A stretch of 64,000 bases of DNA from Pseudomonadota bacterium (lineage in GTDB: Bacteria > Pseudomonadota > Gammaproteobacteria > Burkholderiales > Burkholderiaceae_C). The notes under the pieces were generated by a model that worked only from the letters and a program-made list of their open reading frames with translations, did not search any database and was not told the DNA's origin. Below, piece by piece: positions 43,424 to 52,208 of this stretch (its first letter is position 1; the number at the start of each line of letters is the position of its first letter). The translations under genes were made by a program, and so were the position numbers. The stretch spans positions 116,997-180,996 of the forward strand of contig CAUJHV010000016.1 in NCBI GenBank assembly GCA_963205115.1. Direction: 5' to 3'.

Positions 43424-44149
43424 CTATCCCAGCAGATCCATGTCGACGCGGATGAAGTCGCCGCGGTACGTGAGCTCACCGAGGTAGATGACGGTGCCCT
43501 CGGGGTCGCAGAACACCCGGCGCACTTCGGCCACCGGTGCCGATGCCGCGACGTTCAACACCTTGGCCGCTTCGACACCGGCGGTGCCGATGGTCAGGAT
43601 CTGTCGGGCCGAGCCGATCTTCACCTGCGGCAGATCCATCAGCACCGGGATGATCAGTTCCTTGCGAAACCGCTTCGGGGCGATCTTGAAGATGCGCTCG
43701 TCGAGATAGGCCGAGATCACCGAGGTGACCTGCCGATCGCTGCCGTGGACACGGCGCAGGCAGCGGTAGCTCGGCGCTGGCACACCATCGTCCGCTTCCA
43801 GCCGCGGCATGGCCATGACCTCGTCCAGCGGCACCACCCGCGGCGCCAGTTGGCGGTACAGGTCCGCCAGCCCCTGCAGCGAGGTTTCCACGCGCATCTT
43901 GGGGTGCGTCTGCGGCTTGTGGCGAACGAAGGTGCCGCGGCCCTGTTCGGGTTCGACGAGCTTCTCGTTCTTCAGCAGCTGCACCGCCTGCCGCACGGTG
44001 ATCAGGCCCACACCGAACTCCTGCGCCAGTTCCGGCAGCGTGGGGATCTGCGTGCCGATCGGCCATATGCCCTTGACGATGCGCTCGCGCAGGGCATCGG
44101 CCAACTGGGCGTACAAGGGGCTCGCGCTGTGTTTGAAGTAGCCGTGCAT
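43424..44149 (-). CDS. GntR family transcriptional regulator, UTRA domain
   Basis: A 241-residue HutC-type regulator. The winged helix covers about residues 8-75 (SPLYAQLADALRERIVKGIW, AQEFGVGLITVRQAVQLL, GRGTFV); the UTRA ligand domain follows (SYRCLRRVHGSD, ISAYLDERIFK, APVAEVRRVFCDPEGTVIYL, YRGDFIRVDM). I start at ATG 44149, just before the DNA-binding domain. It is divergent from the Bug/sulfatase unit and is a clear paralogue of the regulator at 48642, sharing SLxxLAxxYR, YLDERxF and VIYLGExxYRGDFIR. Confidence 0.87.
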   Translation of the reverse strand: MHGYFKHSASPLYAQLADALRERIVKGIWPIGTQIPTLPELAQEFGVGLITVRQAVQLLKNEKLVEPEQGRGTFVRHKPQTHPKMRVETSLQGLADLYRQLAPRVVPLDEVMAMPRLEADDGVPAPSYRCLRRVHGSDRQVTSVISAYLDERIFKIAPKRFRKELIIPVLMDLPQVKIGSARQILTIGTAGVEAAKVLNVAASAPVAEVRRVFCDPEGTVIYLGELTYRGDFIRVDMDLLG

Positions 44150-44195
44150 GGAAGGCGCTGTCGCCCGCGGGGCAGTAGTCGCCCCGACTTGACGA

Positions 44196-44219
44196 GTCTG
44201 ATTAACTATAGAACGATAG
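44196..44219. promoter_or_regulatory. probable operator of a GntR/UTRA regulator
   Basis: Minus-strand CTATAGTTAATCAGAC (44211 to 44196) resembles GTATAGTTGACTGTAC upstream of the paralogous regulator (48609-48624): ten of sixteen positions agree, with TATAGTT identical. Overlapping it is a short dyad with arms CTAT (44206-44209) and ATAG (44216-44219). It lies about 50-65 bp from both divergent starts. Confidence 0.45.
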
Positions 44220-44265
44220 GCGCACTCGCCGGCGATCGGCCGCACACCACCGGAAGGACTGAACG

Positions 44266-45240
44266 ATGGGCATGCTATTCCGCTCGGCGAGGCTGCTCGC
44301 GCTGTCCCTGTGCTGGTGCTGGCCCCTGGCGGCGCTGGCGCAGGACTATCCTAACCGTGCGCTTCGCCTCGTCGTGCCGTTTCCTCCCGGCGGCGTGGTC
44401 GACATCAGCGGCCGGCTGCTGGCCGAAGAACTGGGCCGCCAGCTGGGCGTCAACGTGATCGTCGACAACAAGGTCGGTGCCGGCGGCACCATCGGTGCCG
44501 CGGAGGTGGCGCGTTCGCCCGCCGATGGCTACACGGTCCTGCTGGGCGGGGCGGCCACGCATGCCATCGCGCCCTGGGTCTACAAGCAGCTGCGCTACGA
44601 CCCGGTGAAGGAGTTCGTGGCCGTCACCCAGTTCACCGAAGGCCCGCTGGCCTTGTGCGTGAGCGCCACGTCGGGTGCCGGCACGCTGGACGAGTTCCTC
44701 AAGACGATGAAGGCGGGCGGCGCCGCGCTCAACTACGCGTCCAACGGCAACGGCACCTTCCCGCACCTGACCGTGGAACTGATGAACCAGGCGCTCGGGG
44801 CCAAACCCCAGCATGTGCCGTTTCCCGGTGGTGCGCAGGCCGTGACGGCGCTCCTGGGTGGGCAGGTCCAGTTTACGCAGAACCACATCCCGGTCGTGCA
44901 GGCGCACGTCAAGTCCGGCCGCTTGCGCGTATTGGCCACGACCGGCGCCACGCGCTCGCCCTCGTTCCCGGATGCGCCCACGCTCAAGGAGTCCGGCATC
45001 GACGTGGTGGCCTCGGCATGGTTCGGCTTGTTCGTGCCCGCAGGCACACCGGCCGCGGTGGTCGAGCGCCTCCACCAGGCCACCGCCGCAGCCGCCAAGT
45101 CAACGGTCCTGCGCGAAAAGCTCGCTGCGCAAGGTGACGAGGCCAAGGTGGAAGGGCCGGCCCGCTTCCAGGCCCTTCAAGCAGCCGAGCTGGAAAAGTG
45201 GCGGCGGGTCATCACCACCACCGGACTGAAACTGGACTGA
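44266..45240 (+). CDS. Bug family (TTT) periplasmic substrate-binding protein
   Basis: A 324-residue TTT receptor with a Sec signal peptide (LLALSLCWCWPLAALAQ, cut before DYPNRA). Family marks are LRLVVPFPPGGVVDISGR, NKVGAGGTIGAAEVARSPAD and the C-terminal LEKWRRVITTTGLKLD. GGAAGGA precedes ATG 44266. The sulfatase gene begins four bases after its stop, so it likely delivers the sulfatase substrate or a related organic acid. No TctA/TctB nearby. Confidence 0.88.
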   Translation: MGMLFRSARLLALSLCWCWPLAALAQDYPNRALRLVVPFPPGGVVDISGRLLAEELGRQLGVNVIVDNKVGAGGTIGAAEVARSPADGYTVLLGGAATHAIAPWVYKQLRYDPVKEFVAVTQFTEGPLALCVSATSGAGTLDEFLKTMKAGGAALNYASNGNGTFPHLTVELMNQALGAKPQHVPFPGGAQAVTALLGGQVQFTQNHIPVVQAHVKSGRLRVLATTGATRSPSFPDAPTLKESGIDVVASAWFGLFVPAGTPAAVVERLHQATAAAAKSTVLREKLAAQGDEAKVEGPARFQALQAAELEKWRRVITTTGLKLD

Positions 45241-45244
45241 AGAG

Positions 45245-46708
45245 ATGACGCGCCCCAACATCATCCTGATCATGACCGACCAGCAGCGTGCCGACACGAT
45301 CGGCGCGCTGGGGGCGCCCTGGATGCAGACGCCGCATCTCGATCGCATGGCACGCGAAGGCGTGGCCTTCACCGAGTGCTTTGTCACCTCGCCCGTGTGC
45401 GTGGGTGCGCGCGCCAGCCTGTTCACGGGCAAGTACCCGCATGGCTGCCAGGTGTTCAGCAACTTCCAGCCCTGGCAACCCACATGGGTCAGCTCACTGG
45501 CCGACCACGGCTACCACTGCGTGAATATCGGCAAGATGCACATCAACCCCTACGACGCGCCCGGGGGGTTTCATCAGCGGCTGATCATGGAGAACAAGGA
45601 CCGCCCCTTGTTCCTGGAAGAGCGCGACCGCGCGATCTACGACGAGTGGGACAAGGCCCTGCATGCGCGCAAGCTGACCAAGCCCTCGCGCTACAACCGC
45701 CACGCCGCCGACCCCGAGGGCTACAAGCGGGCGATTGGTGCGTTCACCTGGGACATGGCCGGGGACATGCACCCGGACCACTTCATCGGCGACACGGCCT
45801 GCTGGTGGATCAAGGACCGCAAGAACACCGATCCGCTGTTTCTCCAGATCGGCTTTCCGGGTCCTCACCCGCCCTACGACCCCACGGCCGAGGCGCTGGC
45901 GGCCTATGCCGATGTGGACATTCCCGTGCCCACCGTCACCGATGCGGAACTGCGCGCACAACCGCGCGCCCAGCAGCAGCTGCGCGACAACATGATCGAG
46001 TTCAACTTCGACTCGGTGGCCTGGCGGCGCGACGCGAGCCCGGCCGACCTGTTGCGCCTGCGCCGCCACTATGCCGCCAATGTCAGCATGATCGACGCGC
46101 AGGTGGGCCGCATACTGGCCGAACTGGACGCTCGCGGCTACCTCGACAACGCGCTGGTGGTCTTTACCTCCGACCACGCCGATGCGCTAGGCGATCACGG
46201 CCACATCCAGAAATGGACGATGTACGACACGGTGGTGCGCGTGCCGCTCATCTTCTGGTCGAAGAACCTGCCGCTCAGGCGCGGCGTCAGGGATGACTTG
46301 GTGCAGCTGTTCGACATCGCACCCACCGTCCTGGAAGCCGCCGGGCTGGGCGTGCCGACGGACTTCGAGGCCCGCACGCTGTGGGGCGCCGTGTCGGGCA
46401 CTGCCGACTACCAGCCGCGGGACGCCGTCTATGCGGAGCTGGCGCGCGACCACATCCAGACCGGCAGCGAGTTCATCCTGATGCGCCGCGACAAGCGCTG
46501 GAAGCTCGTGCTCTATCTGGACGATACCGCCGGCGAGCTGTATGACCTGCAGGCCGATCCGGGCGAGCAGAACAACCTCTGGCACGTCGAATCGCTGCGC
46601 GCCATGCGGGATGAGCTGTCTACCGGCTGCCTGCGCTGGCTGGCGCGCGGCACGCTGTTTGCCAATCAGAAATCCAGCCGCGCGCCGCAGCGGCCGATGA
46701 AGATCTGA
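45245..46708 (+). CDS. sulfatase family protein (alkaline phosphatase superfamily)
   Basis: A 487-residue arylsulfatase-type protein without a signal peptide, so cytoplasmic. The N-terminus has the metal motif IILIMTDQQRADTIG; the formylglycine site is C52 in SPVCVGARASLFTG, which has glycine where the usual C-x-P-S-R has proline. Later metal ligands are in VVFTSDHADALGDHG. Members hydrolyse sulfate, phosphonate or phosphate esters. Immediately follows a Bug binding protein. If C52 is not converted, the enzyme could be a phosphodiesterase-like relative. Confidence 0.83.
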   Translation: MTRPNIILIMTDQQRADTIGALGAPWMQTPHLDRMAREGVAFTECFVTSPVCVGARASLFTGKYPHGCQVFSNFQPWQPTWVSSLADHGYHCVNIGKMHINPYDAPGGFHQRLIMENKDRPLFLEERDRAIYDEWDKALHARKLTKPSRYNRHAADPEGYKRAIGAFTWDMAGDMHPDHFIGDTACWWIKDRKNTDPLFLQIGFPGPHPPYDPTAEALAAYADVDIPVPTVTDAELRAQPRAQQQLRDNMIEFNFDSVAWRRDASPADLLRLRRHYAANVSMIDAQVGRILAELDARGYLDNALVVFTSDHADALGDHGHIQKWTMYDTVVRVPLIFWSKNLPLRRGVRDDLVQLFDIAPTVLEAAGLGVPTDFEARTLWGAVSGTADYQPRDAVYAELARDHIQTGSEFILMRRDKRWKLVLYLDDTAGELYDLQADPGEQNNLWHVESLRAMRDELSTGCLRWLARGTLFANQKSSRAPQRPMKI

Positions 46709-46833
46709 AGCAGCGGACGAGCCGCGGAAGACGCGTTTGCTCTCGCGGAGGTGACGCTGGCAGGCGCGGCGCGGGTACGCCCGTGAACCGGCCGCCAGCA
46801 AGGATCTTCCCCGCGTCGAGGCGGGGTTCAAAG

Positions 46834-48441
46834 CTAAGTCTGCTGGCTGGCGATGAGACTCGCGCCCTTCTCGCCGATCATGATGGTGGCGGCATTGATG
46901 TTGGTGGAGACCATGCGCGGCATCACCGACGCGTCGATCACCCGCAGCCGCTGCACGCCGTGCACGCGCAGCTGGGGATCGACCACCGCGCCTTCGTCGC
47001 TGCCCATGCGGCAGGTACCGCTGGGGTGGAACAGCGTGCCGCCCTTGTCGCGTGCAAAGCGCGCCAGTTCGTCGTCGCTGCGCACGGCGTTGCCGGGCAT
47101 GTATTCGGCGTCGCTCATCAGCGGGCGGAAGGCCGGCTGCTGGAAGATGTGGCGCAGGGTCTTCAAGCCCTGCACCAGCGTCGTCAGGTCCTGCGGCGCA
47201 GTCAGGTAGTTAGGCACGATGCGCGGCGGCGCCAGCGGATCGGCCGAGGCCAGCTCGACGCTGCCCCTGGACGCCGGCCGCGCCTGCGTCACAGCGGCCG
47301 AGAAGCCCGCGAAGCGGTGCAGCGGCTCGCCGGGCTTGTCCACCGACAGCGGCATCACCAGGAACTGCAGATCCGGGCGGCCGTCGCGCGAGAGGTCGCT
47401 GGCGACCACGCCGCCCACCTGGCCGGCACCCACGGTGAGCGGCCCGCGCTGGGCGAACAGCCATTGCAGGCCCATCTGCGCCAGCTTGACCGGGTTGCGG
47501 ATGTCGTTGTTCAGCGACTTCGGCTGGTTCAGCCGCACGATCACCCGCGCCTGGTAATGGTCCTGCAGGTTGGCGCCGACCTCGGGCGCATCGGCCTGCA
47601 CCGCGATGCCGTGGCGGCGCAGCAGCGCGGCCGGGCCGACGCCCGACAGCTGCAGCAGCTGCGGCGACTGCAGCGCGCCGGCCGCGAGCAGCACCTCGCG
47701 CTCGGCGCGGGCAAAACCGTTCTGGTTGCCGTTCATCCAGTGCACACCGGTGGCCGTGCCGCGATCGATCTGCACGCGCGTGACGTGGACGCCCGTCATC
47801 ACCGTCAGGTTCGGCCGCGGCCGCGCCGGGCGCAGGAAGGCCGTGGCCGAGCTGCTGCGCCAGTGGCCGGCCAGCGTCAGCTGGTAGGCGCCCAGGCCGC
47901 TGTCCTGGGCGCCGTTGAAGTCGCCGGTCAGGCCAAAACCGGCCTGCACGCCCGCATCGAGCCAGGCGCGGCAATAGGGATGGTCGTTGCGCAGGTCGGA
48001 GACACCGAGTTCGCCGTCGACGCCGTGGTAGTCGTTCGCGCCGCCCGCATAACGTTCCGAACGCTTGAAGTACGGCAGCAGCTCGCGGTAGCTCCAGCCC
48101 GTGGCGCCCAGGCGTGCCCATTCGTCGAAGTCGGAGCGCAGACCGCGGATGTAGACCAGGCCGTTGATCTGGCTCGATCCGCCCAGCACGCGGCCGCGCG
48201 GCCAGACGATGGCGCGGTTGCCGCTGCCGGGTTGTGGCTCGGTCTGGAACTGCCAGGTGTAGCGGCGGTCGTAGATCGTCTTGAAGTAGCCCACCGGCAG
48301 GTGCAGCCACAGGTGACGTGACTCACCGCCGGCTTCCAGCAACAGCACGCGGCAATCGGGGTTGGCGCTCAGCCGGTTGGCCAGCACGCAACCGGCCGAG
48401 CCGGCGCCCACGATCACGTAGTCCCAGGCGGTGGTGTTCAC
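46834..48441 (-). CDS. GMC family FAD-dependent oxidoreductase (choline dehydrogenase-like)
   Basis: A 535-residue glucose-methanol-choline oxidoreductase. The FAD motif is YVIVGAGSAGCVLANRLS; GMC signature 1 is WPRGRVLGGSSQINGLVYIR, signature 2 GALQSPQLLQLSGVGP, and the catalytic histidine is in HPSGTCRMG with a second residue in STNINAATIMIGEKG. It oxidizes a primary alcohol. I start at GTG 48441, before the FAD strand; the frame to 48606 has no family features. Divergent from the second UTRA regulator (200 bp). Confidence 0.87.
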   Translation of the reverse strand: MNTTAWDYVIVGAGSAGCVLANRLSANPDCRVLLLEAGGESRHLWLHLPVGYFKTIYDRRYTWQFQTEPQPGSGNRAIVWPRGRVLGGSSQINGLVYIRGLRSDFDEWARLGATGWSYRELLPYFKRSERYAGGANDYHGVDGELGVSDLRNDHPYCRAWLDAGVQAGFGLTGDFNGAQDSGLGAYQLTLAGHWRSSSATAFLRPARPRPNLTVMTGVHVTRVQIDRGTATGVHWMNGNQNGFARAEREVLLAAGALQSPQLLQLSGVGPAALLRRHGIAVQADAPEVGANLQDHYQARVIVRLNQPKSLNNDIRNPVKLAQMGLQWLFAQRGPLTVGAGQVGGVVASDLSRDGRPDLQFLVMPLSVDKPGEPLHRFAGFSAAVTQARPASRGSVELASADPLAPPRIVPNYLTAPQDLTTLVQGLKTLRHIFQQPAFRPLMSDAEYMPGNAVRSDDELARFARDKGGTLFHPSGTCRMGSDEGAVVDPQLRVHGVQRLRVIDASVMPRMVSTNINAATIMIGEKGASLIASQQT

Positions 48442-48608
48442 GGTGTCAGGTTCGCCGCATGTTCGGTGGTGTGCCAGCCGATCGCCGACGGGTACACGCC
48501 CACGCCCGCGTGCGGGAAGCCGCCCCCGAGCCATGCACCGAAGGCACAAAAGGGAATGGGGCGAATCATCGTGGGGCACGGCGAGGTGGCGGATCGGTTG
48601 AAGCAATC

Positions 48609-48624
48609 GTATAGTTGACTGTAC
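48609..48624. promoter_or_regulatory. probable operator of the second GntR/UTRA regulator
   Basis: GTATAGTTGACTGTAC, with GTA/TAC ends, lies only 17 bp before the regulator ATG (48642) and between it and the divergent GMC gene. It matches the element at 44196-44211 near the paralogous regulator, supporting related binding specificity and autoregulation. Confidence 0.45.
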
Positions 48625-48641
48625 GTTTGGACGTTTAGGTG

Positions 48642-49358
48642 ATGACCCTGGATTTCAGCAGCGCAGCGCCGCGCTACCTGCAGATTGCCGACCTGATGCG
48701 CCAGCGCATCGCACGCGGCCAGTGGCCGCTGGGCGACAAGCTGCCTTCGCTGGAGGCGCTGGTCGAGGAGTTCGGCGTCGCGCGCCTGACCGTGCGCCAG
48801 GCGATGGACCTGCTTTCGCGCGAGGGCCTGGTCTCACCGCAGCAAGGGCGCGGCACCTTCGTCATTGCTGTGCCGGCCAGACAGCAATGGCTGAAGGTGC
48901 AGACCTCGCTGGACGATCTGGCGCAGGCCTACCGCGACGACAAGCCCGAGATCGTCACCTTCGACGAGAGCGTGGCCCGCGCGCCGCTGACGCCCGAAGA
49001 CGGCACACCGGCCGAGCAATACGTGTACATGCGGCGCGTGCACCTGAAGGACGGCCGGCCGTACTGCGTGATCGACCTCTACCTCGACGAGCGTGTGTTC
49101 CGCCGGCATGCCGAGCGCTTCCGGCGCGAGACGGTGATCCCCATCCTGGCAGCCATGCGCAACGGCGTCGCCCACGCCCAGCAGGTGCTGACCATCGCCA
49201 CCGCCGACGTCGAGGTGGCCCGCCGCCTGCAGGTGCCGGTGAATGCGCCGGTGGCCGAGGTGCGCCGTGTATTGACCGACGCCGCCGGCCGCGTGATCTA
49301 CCTCGGCGAGGTCAAGTACCGCGGCGACTTCATCCGCCTGCAGATGACCCTGAAGTGA
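48642..49358 (+). CDS. GntR family transcriptional regulator, UTRA domain
   Basis: A 238-residue HutC-type regulator. DNA-binding segment: APRYLQIADLMRQRIARGQW, VEEFGVARLTVRQAMDLLSR, QQGRGTFV; ligand domain: VYMRRVHLKDGRPYC, DLYLDERVFRRHAERFRRET, APVAEVRRVLTDAAGRVIYL. ATG 48642 is chosen over GTG 48639. It precedes the second MR-type enolase by ten bases, so the two are co-transcribed, and diverges from the GMC oxidoreductase. Paralogue of the regulator at 43424-44149. Confidence 0.87.
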   Translation: MTLDFSSAAPRYLQIADLMRQRIARGQWPLGDKLPSLEALVEEFGVARLTVRQAMDLLSREGLVSPQQGRGTFVIAVPARQQWLKVQTSLDDLAQAYRDDKPEIVTFDESVARAPLTPEDGTPAEQYVYMRRVHLKDGRPYCVIDLYLDERVFRRHAERFRRETVIPILAAMRNGVAHAQQVLTIATADVEVARRLQVPVNAPVAEVRRVLTDAAGRVIYLGEVKYRGDFIRLQMTLK

Positions 49359-49368
49359 GCAGCCCGCC

Positions 49369-50505
49369 ATGAACCACCCGCTTCGTGTGCGCCCTGTGCG
49401 CGTCGACACCCACGTGCTGCGGCACCCGATCGCGCAGCCGGTGCGCACGTCCTTCGGCACGATGCACGAGCGCCCCGCCCTGCTGCTGCGCATGGAGGAC
49501 GCCGACGGCGCCCACGGCTGGGGTGAGGTCTGGTGCAACTTCCCGGCCTGTGGTGCCGAGCACCGCGCACGCCTGGTGCAGACCGTGCTGATGCCGCTGC
49601 TGGACGGACAGGACTTCGCCTCGCCCCAGGCGGCCTTCGCGCGGCTGACCGAGGCCACTGCCGTGCTGGCCATCCAGTCCGGCGAGCCCGGCCCGATCGC
49701 TCAGGCCATCGCTGGCATCGACCAGGCGATGTGGGACCTGGTGGCCCGCCGCGCCGGGCAGCCGCTGTGGCGCCTGCTGGGCGGTGCCAGCGACGACATC
49801 GGCGTCTACGCCAGCGGCATCAACCCCGAAGCACCCGACGAGATCGTCTCGCGCACGCGCGCGCAGGGCTACCGCGCCTTCAAGCTGAAGATCGGCTTCG
49901 GCGAGGACCGCGATCTGCGCAACCTGCGACTGGTGCGCGATGCGGCCGGCCCGGGCAGCGCGATGATGGCCGATGTGAACCAGGCCTGGGACCTGGCGAC
50001 CGCGCTGCAACGTGTGCCGCGTCTGGCCGAGTTCGACCTGGGCTGGCTCGAGGAGCCCTTGCGCGCCGACCGCCCCTGGGCCGAGTGGCAGGCGCTGCGC
50101 CAACTGACGCCGGCCCCACTGGCCGCCGGCGAGAACGTCGCCGGCGCCGAGGCCTTCGAGGCGCTGCTCGCCGCCGATGCGGTGGCCGTCGTGCAGCCCG
50201 ATGTCGCCAAGTGGGGTGGCCTCTCTGGCACGCTGCCGGTCGCGCGGCGCGTACTCGACGCAGGGCGGCGCCTGTGCCCGCACTACCTGGGCGGCGGCAT
50301 CGGCCTGCTGCATTCCGCGCACCTGCTCGCGGCGGTGGGCGGTGACGGCTGGCTGGAGATCGATGCCAACGAGAACCCGCTGCGCACGGTGTTTTGCGGG
50401 CCGCTCAACCAGGTGCAGGATGGCCGCGCGCGGCTGGGCGACGCGCCGGGGATTGGCATGGAGCCGGATGTCGCCGCGCTGGGGGCGATGGTGCGCGGCG
50501 GCTGA
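49369..50505 (+). CDS. mandelate racemase/muconate lactonizing-type enolase superfamily protein
   Basis: A 378-residue MR-subgroup enzyme with K172 and K174 (AFKLKIGFG), metal ligands D202 (MADVNQA), E228 (WLEEP) and E255 (AGEN), and the C-terminal CPHYLGGGIGLLHSAH histidine. It resembles the enzyme at 268-1395 along its whole length, including HGWGEVWCNFPACGAEHRA, so the two probably act on related acids. It is expressed with a UTRA regulator, which likely senses its substrate or product. Confidence 0.87.
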   Translation: MNHPLRVRPVRVDTHVLRHPIAQPVRTSFGTMHERPALLLRMEDADGAHGWGEVWCNFPACGAEHRARLVQTVLMPLLDGQDFASPQAAFARLTEATAVLAIQSGEPGPIAQAIAGIDQAMWDLVARRAGQPLWRLLGGASDDIGVYASGINPEAPDEIVSRTRAQGYRAFKLKIGFGEDRDLRNLRLVRDAAGPGSAMMADVNQAWDLATALQRVPRLAEFDLGWLEEPLRADRPWAEWQALRQLTPAPLAAGENVAGAEAFEALLAADAVAVVQPDVAKWGGLSGTLPVARRVLDAGRRLCPHYLGGGIGLLHSAHLLAAVGGDGWLEIDANENPLRTVFCGPLNQVQDGRARLGDAPGIGMEPDVAALGAMVRGG

Positions 50506-50890
50506 TCCGGCGTTGTGCCCGGGTATCGGTGACCGCTTCTCCCCGAAGCGATGGGAGGCCTCGGGTTCGGGTCCGGGCCAACGCAGGCGTCGTCGACCCT
50601 CTCACCGCATGCTCGACCGGACGCGTCAAAGGCTACCCAAGCGCCTCACTTCAGCTGATGCCGACCCGCGTACGGCGCCAGTTCGCAGCCCGCAGCGGGC
50701 TTTGATGCGCGGGACACAGCGGACCACTGCGGTCAGGGCTGTGTCGCCACGGCTTTACGCCCCGCAATGAGCCTCAAGCACCACTGCGCCACCAGGCAGC
50801 CCTTGACCGGGTGAGCCCTTTGCCACCCATTCCATGCGTATGTAGGCGATCCCCTCCTTCAACCTGCTTCCACGCCCGATCGGACACCCC
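50506..50890. other. intergenic region, no gene seen
   Basis: 385 bases between the MR-type enolase and the unknown exported protein. Short reading frames here lack family features and ribosome sites. The only structure I see is the hairpin at 50687-50701, listed separately. The promoter of the downstream gene must lie in the right part, but no clear -35/-10 pair is visible. Confidence 0.5.
50687..50701 (+). terminator. weak candidate hairpin terminator
   Basis: AGCCCG-CAG-CGGGCT, a perfect 6-bp stem with a three-base loop, followed by only TT after the stem's last T. It is about 180 bases after the enolase stop. GC-rich and compact, but the U-tract is very short, so it may be inefficient or not a terminator. 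Confidence 0.3.
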
Positions 50891-52030
50891 ATGCGCTCTT
50901 GCCACCGGTTCCTGGCCCCCTGCCTGGCCACTCTGCTGCTCTGCGGCCCAGGCATATCCTCGGCCCAGGCCCAGACACCTGCGCCGGCCGCCAAGGCGGC
51001 CTTCACCGACAGCAGCGAGGCCCCGCTGGCCAGCACCCGGCGCGTCGCCATCACCAGCGTGATGGTGTCGTTTCAGGCCTCCAGTGGCACCAAGACTTCG
51101 ACCGGCGGCCTGTTGGGTGCCAAGAGCGATGCCTCGTCCACCCTGCAGATGCCGGAATTCGACCACGCCCTGCTGGCCAGGATTGCCGACGAGCTGTACC
51201 AGAACCTGAAGGCCGATCTTCAAAGCAGCGGCTTCGAGTTGCTGCCCGAAACCACCGTGCTGGCCAGCCCCGCCTACCAGGCGGTGGCGAAGTTGGCCGG
51301 CATCAGCAACTTCGCCAAATTCGCCAACCTGCAAGGCGACACCTTGCTGGTGGGCGCCAGCGCCCTCAAACCGTATCTGCCCTATGCCGTGGAAGCAGGC
51401 AAATTCGCCATGCAGAAGAAGACCCATATCCCGGCCTGGGTCACGCGCATGGGCATGGGCAGTTCCACCCCCGGCGGGCCCTCGGGCATCAGCGAAAGTG
51501 AAATCTACGAACTTCCGGGCCTGGAAGTGGCGCTGGCCAAGGCGCTGGACGCCCACCTGGTGAAGGCCACTTTCGTCGTCACCCTGGGTTCCGCCACGGC
51601 GGCAGTCGACCGGTTTTCCAGCACGCATCGCAACACCTACAGCGGCAACGCCTTCGCCCAGGTGGGCCTGCTGGCCGGGCAGACGCGGCTGGCATTCCGC
51701 TCCCCTGGCGCCAACAGCAAGGGCGAAGAAGCCTCGCGCGCCTATGCCGCCAACTTTGGCGACAAGGCCTCACCGGCCAAGGATGGCAACGTGGTGGTGG
51801 CGCTGGCCGAATCACTCACCGGCGGCACCGACATGTTCAAGCTCCAGACGCCCGAAGCGCCCAAGACCCAAAGCGTCCTGGGCAGCCTGATGGGCGGCCT
51901 GGGCGGCACCGGCGCCGACAAGCAGTTCGTCTATACCGCCAGCATCAGCGACGCGCCGGCCTACCAGGCCGAGGTGCTGGGCATGGCCGGCGCGGCACAG
52001 CGGGCGATGCTGGCCTTGGTCAAGCGTTGA
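50891..52030 (+). CDS. exported protein of unknown function
   Basis: A 379-residue protein that I do not recognise. A Sec signal peptide (FLAPCLATLLLCGPGISSAQ, cut near AQAQ) precedes an Ala/Pro-rich linker and a mature domain starting RRVAITSVMVSFQASSG. Later segments include ADELYQNLKADLQSSGFEL, an E-I-Y-E-L-P-G strand and a glycine-rich SLMGGLGGTGADKQ near the C-terminus. The pattern of a RRVAI strand and a DLxxxGF helix recalls lipoproteins that assemble as oligomers, but this is only an impression. It stands alone, with gaps on both sides. Confidence 0.7.
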   Translation: MRSCHRFLAPCLATLLLCGPGISSAQAQTPAPAAKAAFTDSSEAPLASTRRVAITSVMVSFQASSGTKTSTGGLLGAKSDASSTLQMPEFDHALLARIADELYQNLKADLQSSGFELLPETTVLASPAYQAVAKLAGISNFAKFANLQGDTLLVGASALKPYLPYAVEAGKFAMQKKTHIPAWVTRMGMGSSTPGGPSGISESEIYELPGLEVALAKALDAHLVKATFVVTLGSATAAVDRFSSTHRNTYSGNAFAQVGLLAGQTRLAFRSPGANSKGEEASRAYAANFGDKASPAKDGNVVVALAESLTGGTDMFKLQTPEAPKTQSVLGSLMGGLGGTGADKQFVYTASISDAPAYQAEVLGMAGAAQRAMLALVKR

Positions 52031-52208
52031 TGGGCGCGAACGGGCGTGGCGAGGCTACAGGGCGGCGCAAACGCCAGGCGCTCGCCCGTGAAGCCGCGCT
52101 GCGCCATCGGCTGGGACAGGGCTTTCGGGCCGGATCCCGGCTCGAGGCGGCCTTGCTCCGGACCAGGTGCCATGCCCAAGTCGCCAGCTGACGGCACCGG
52201 TCGCCGAT

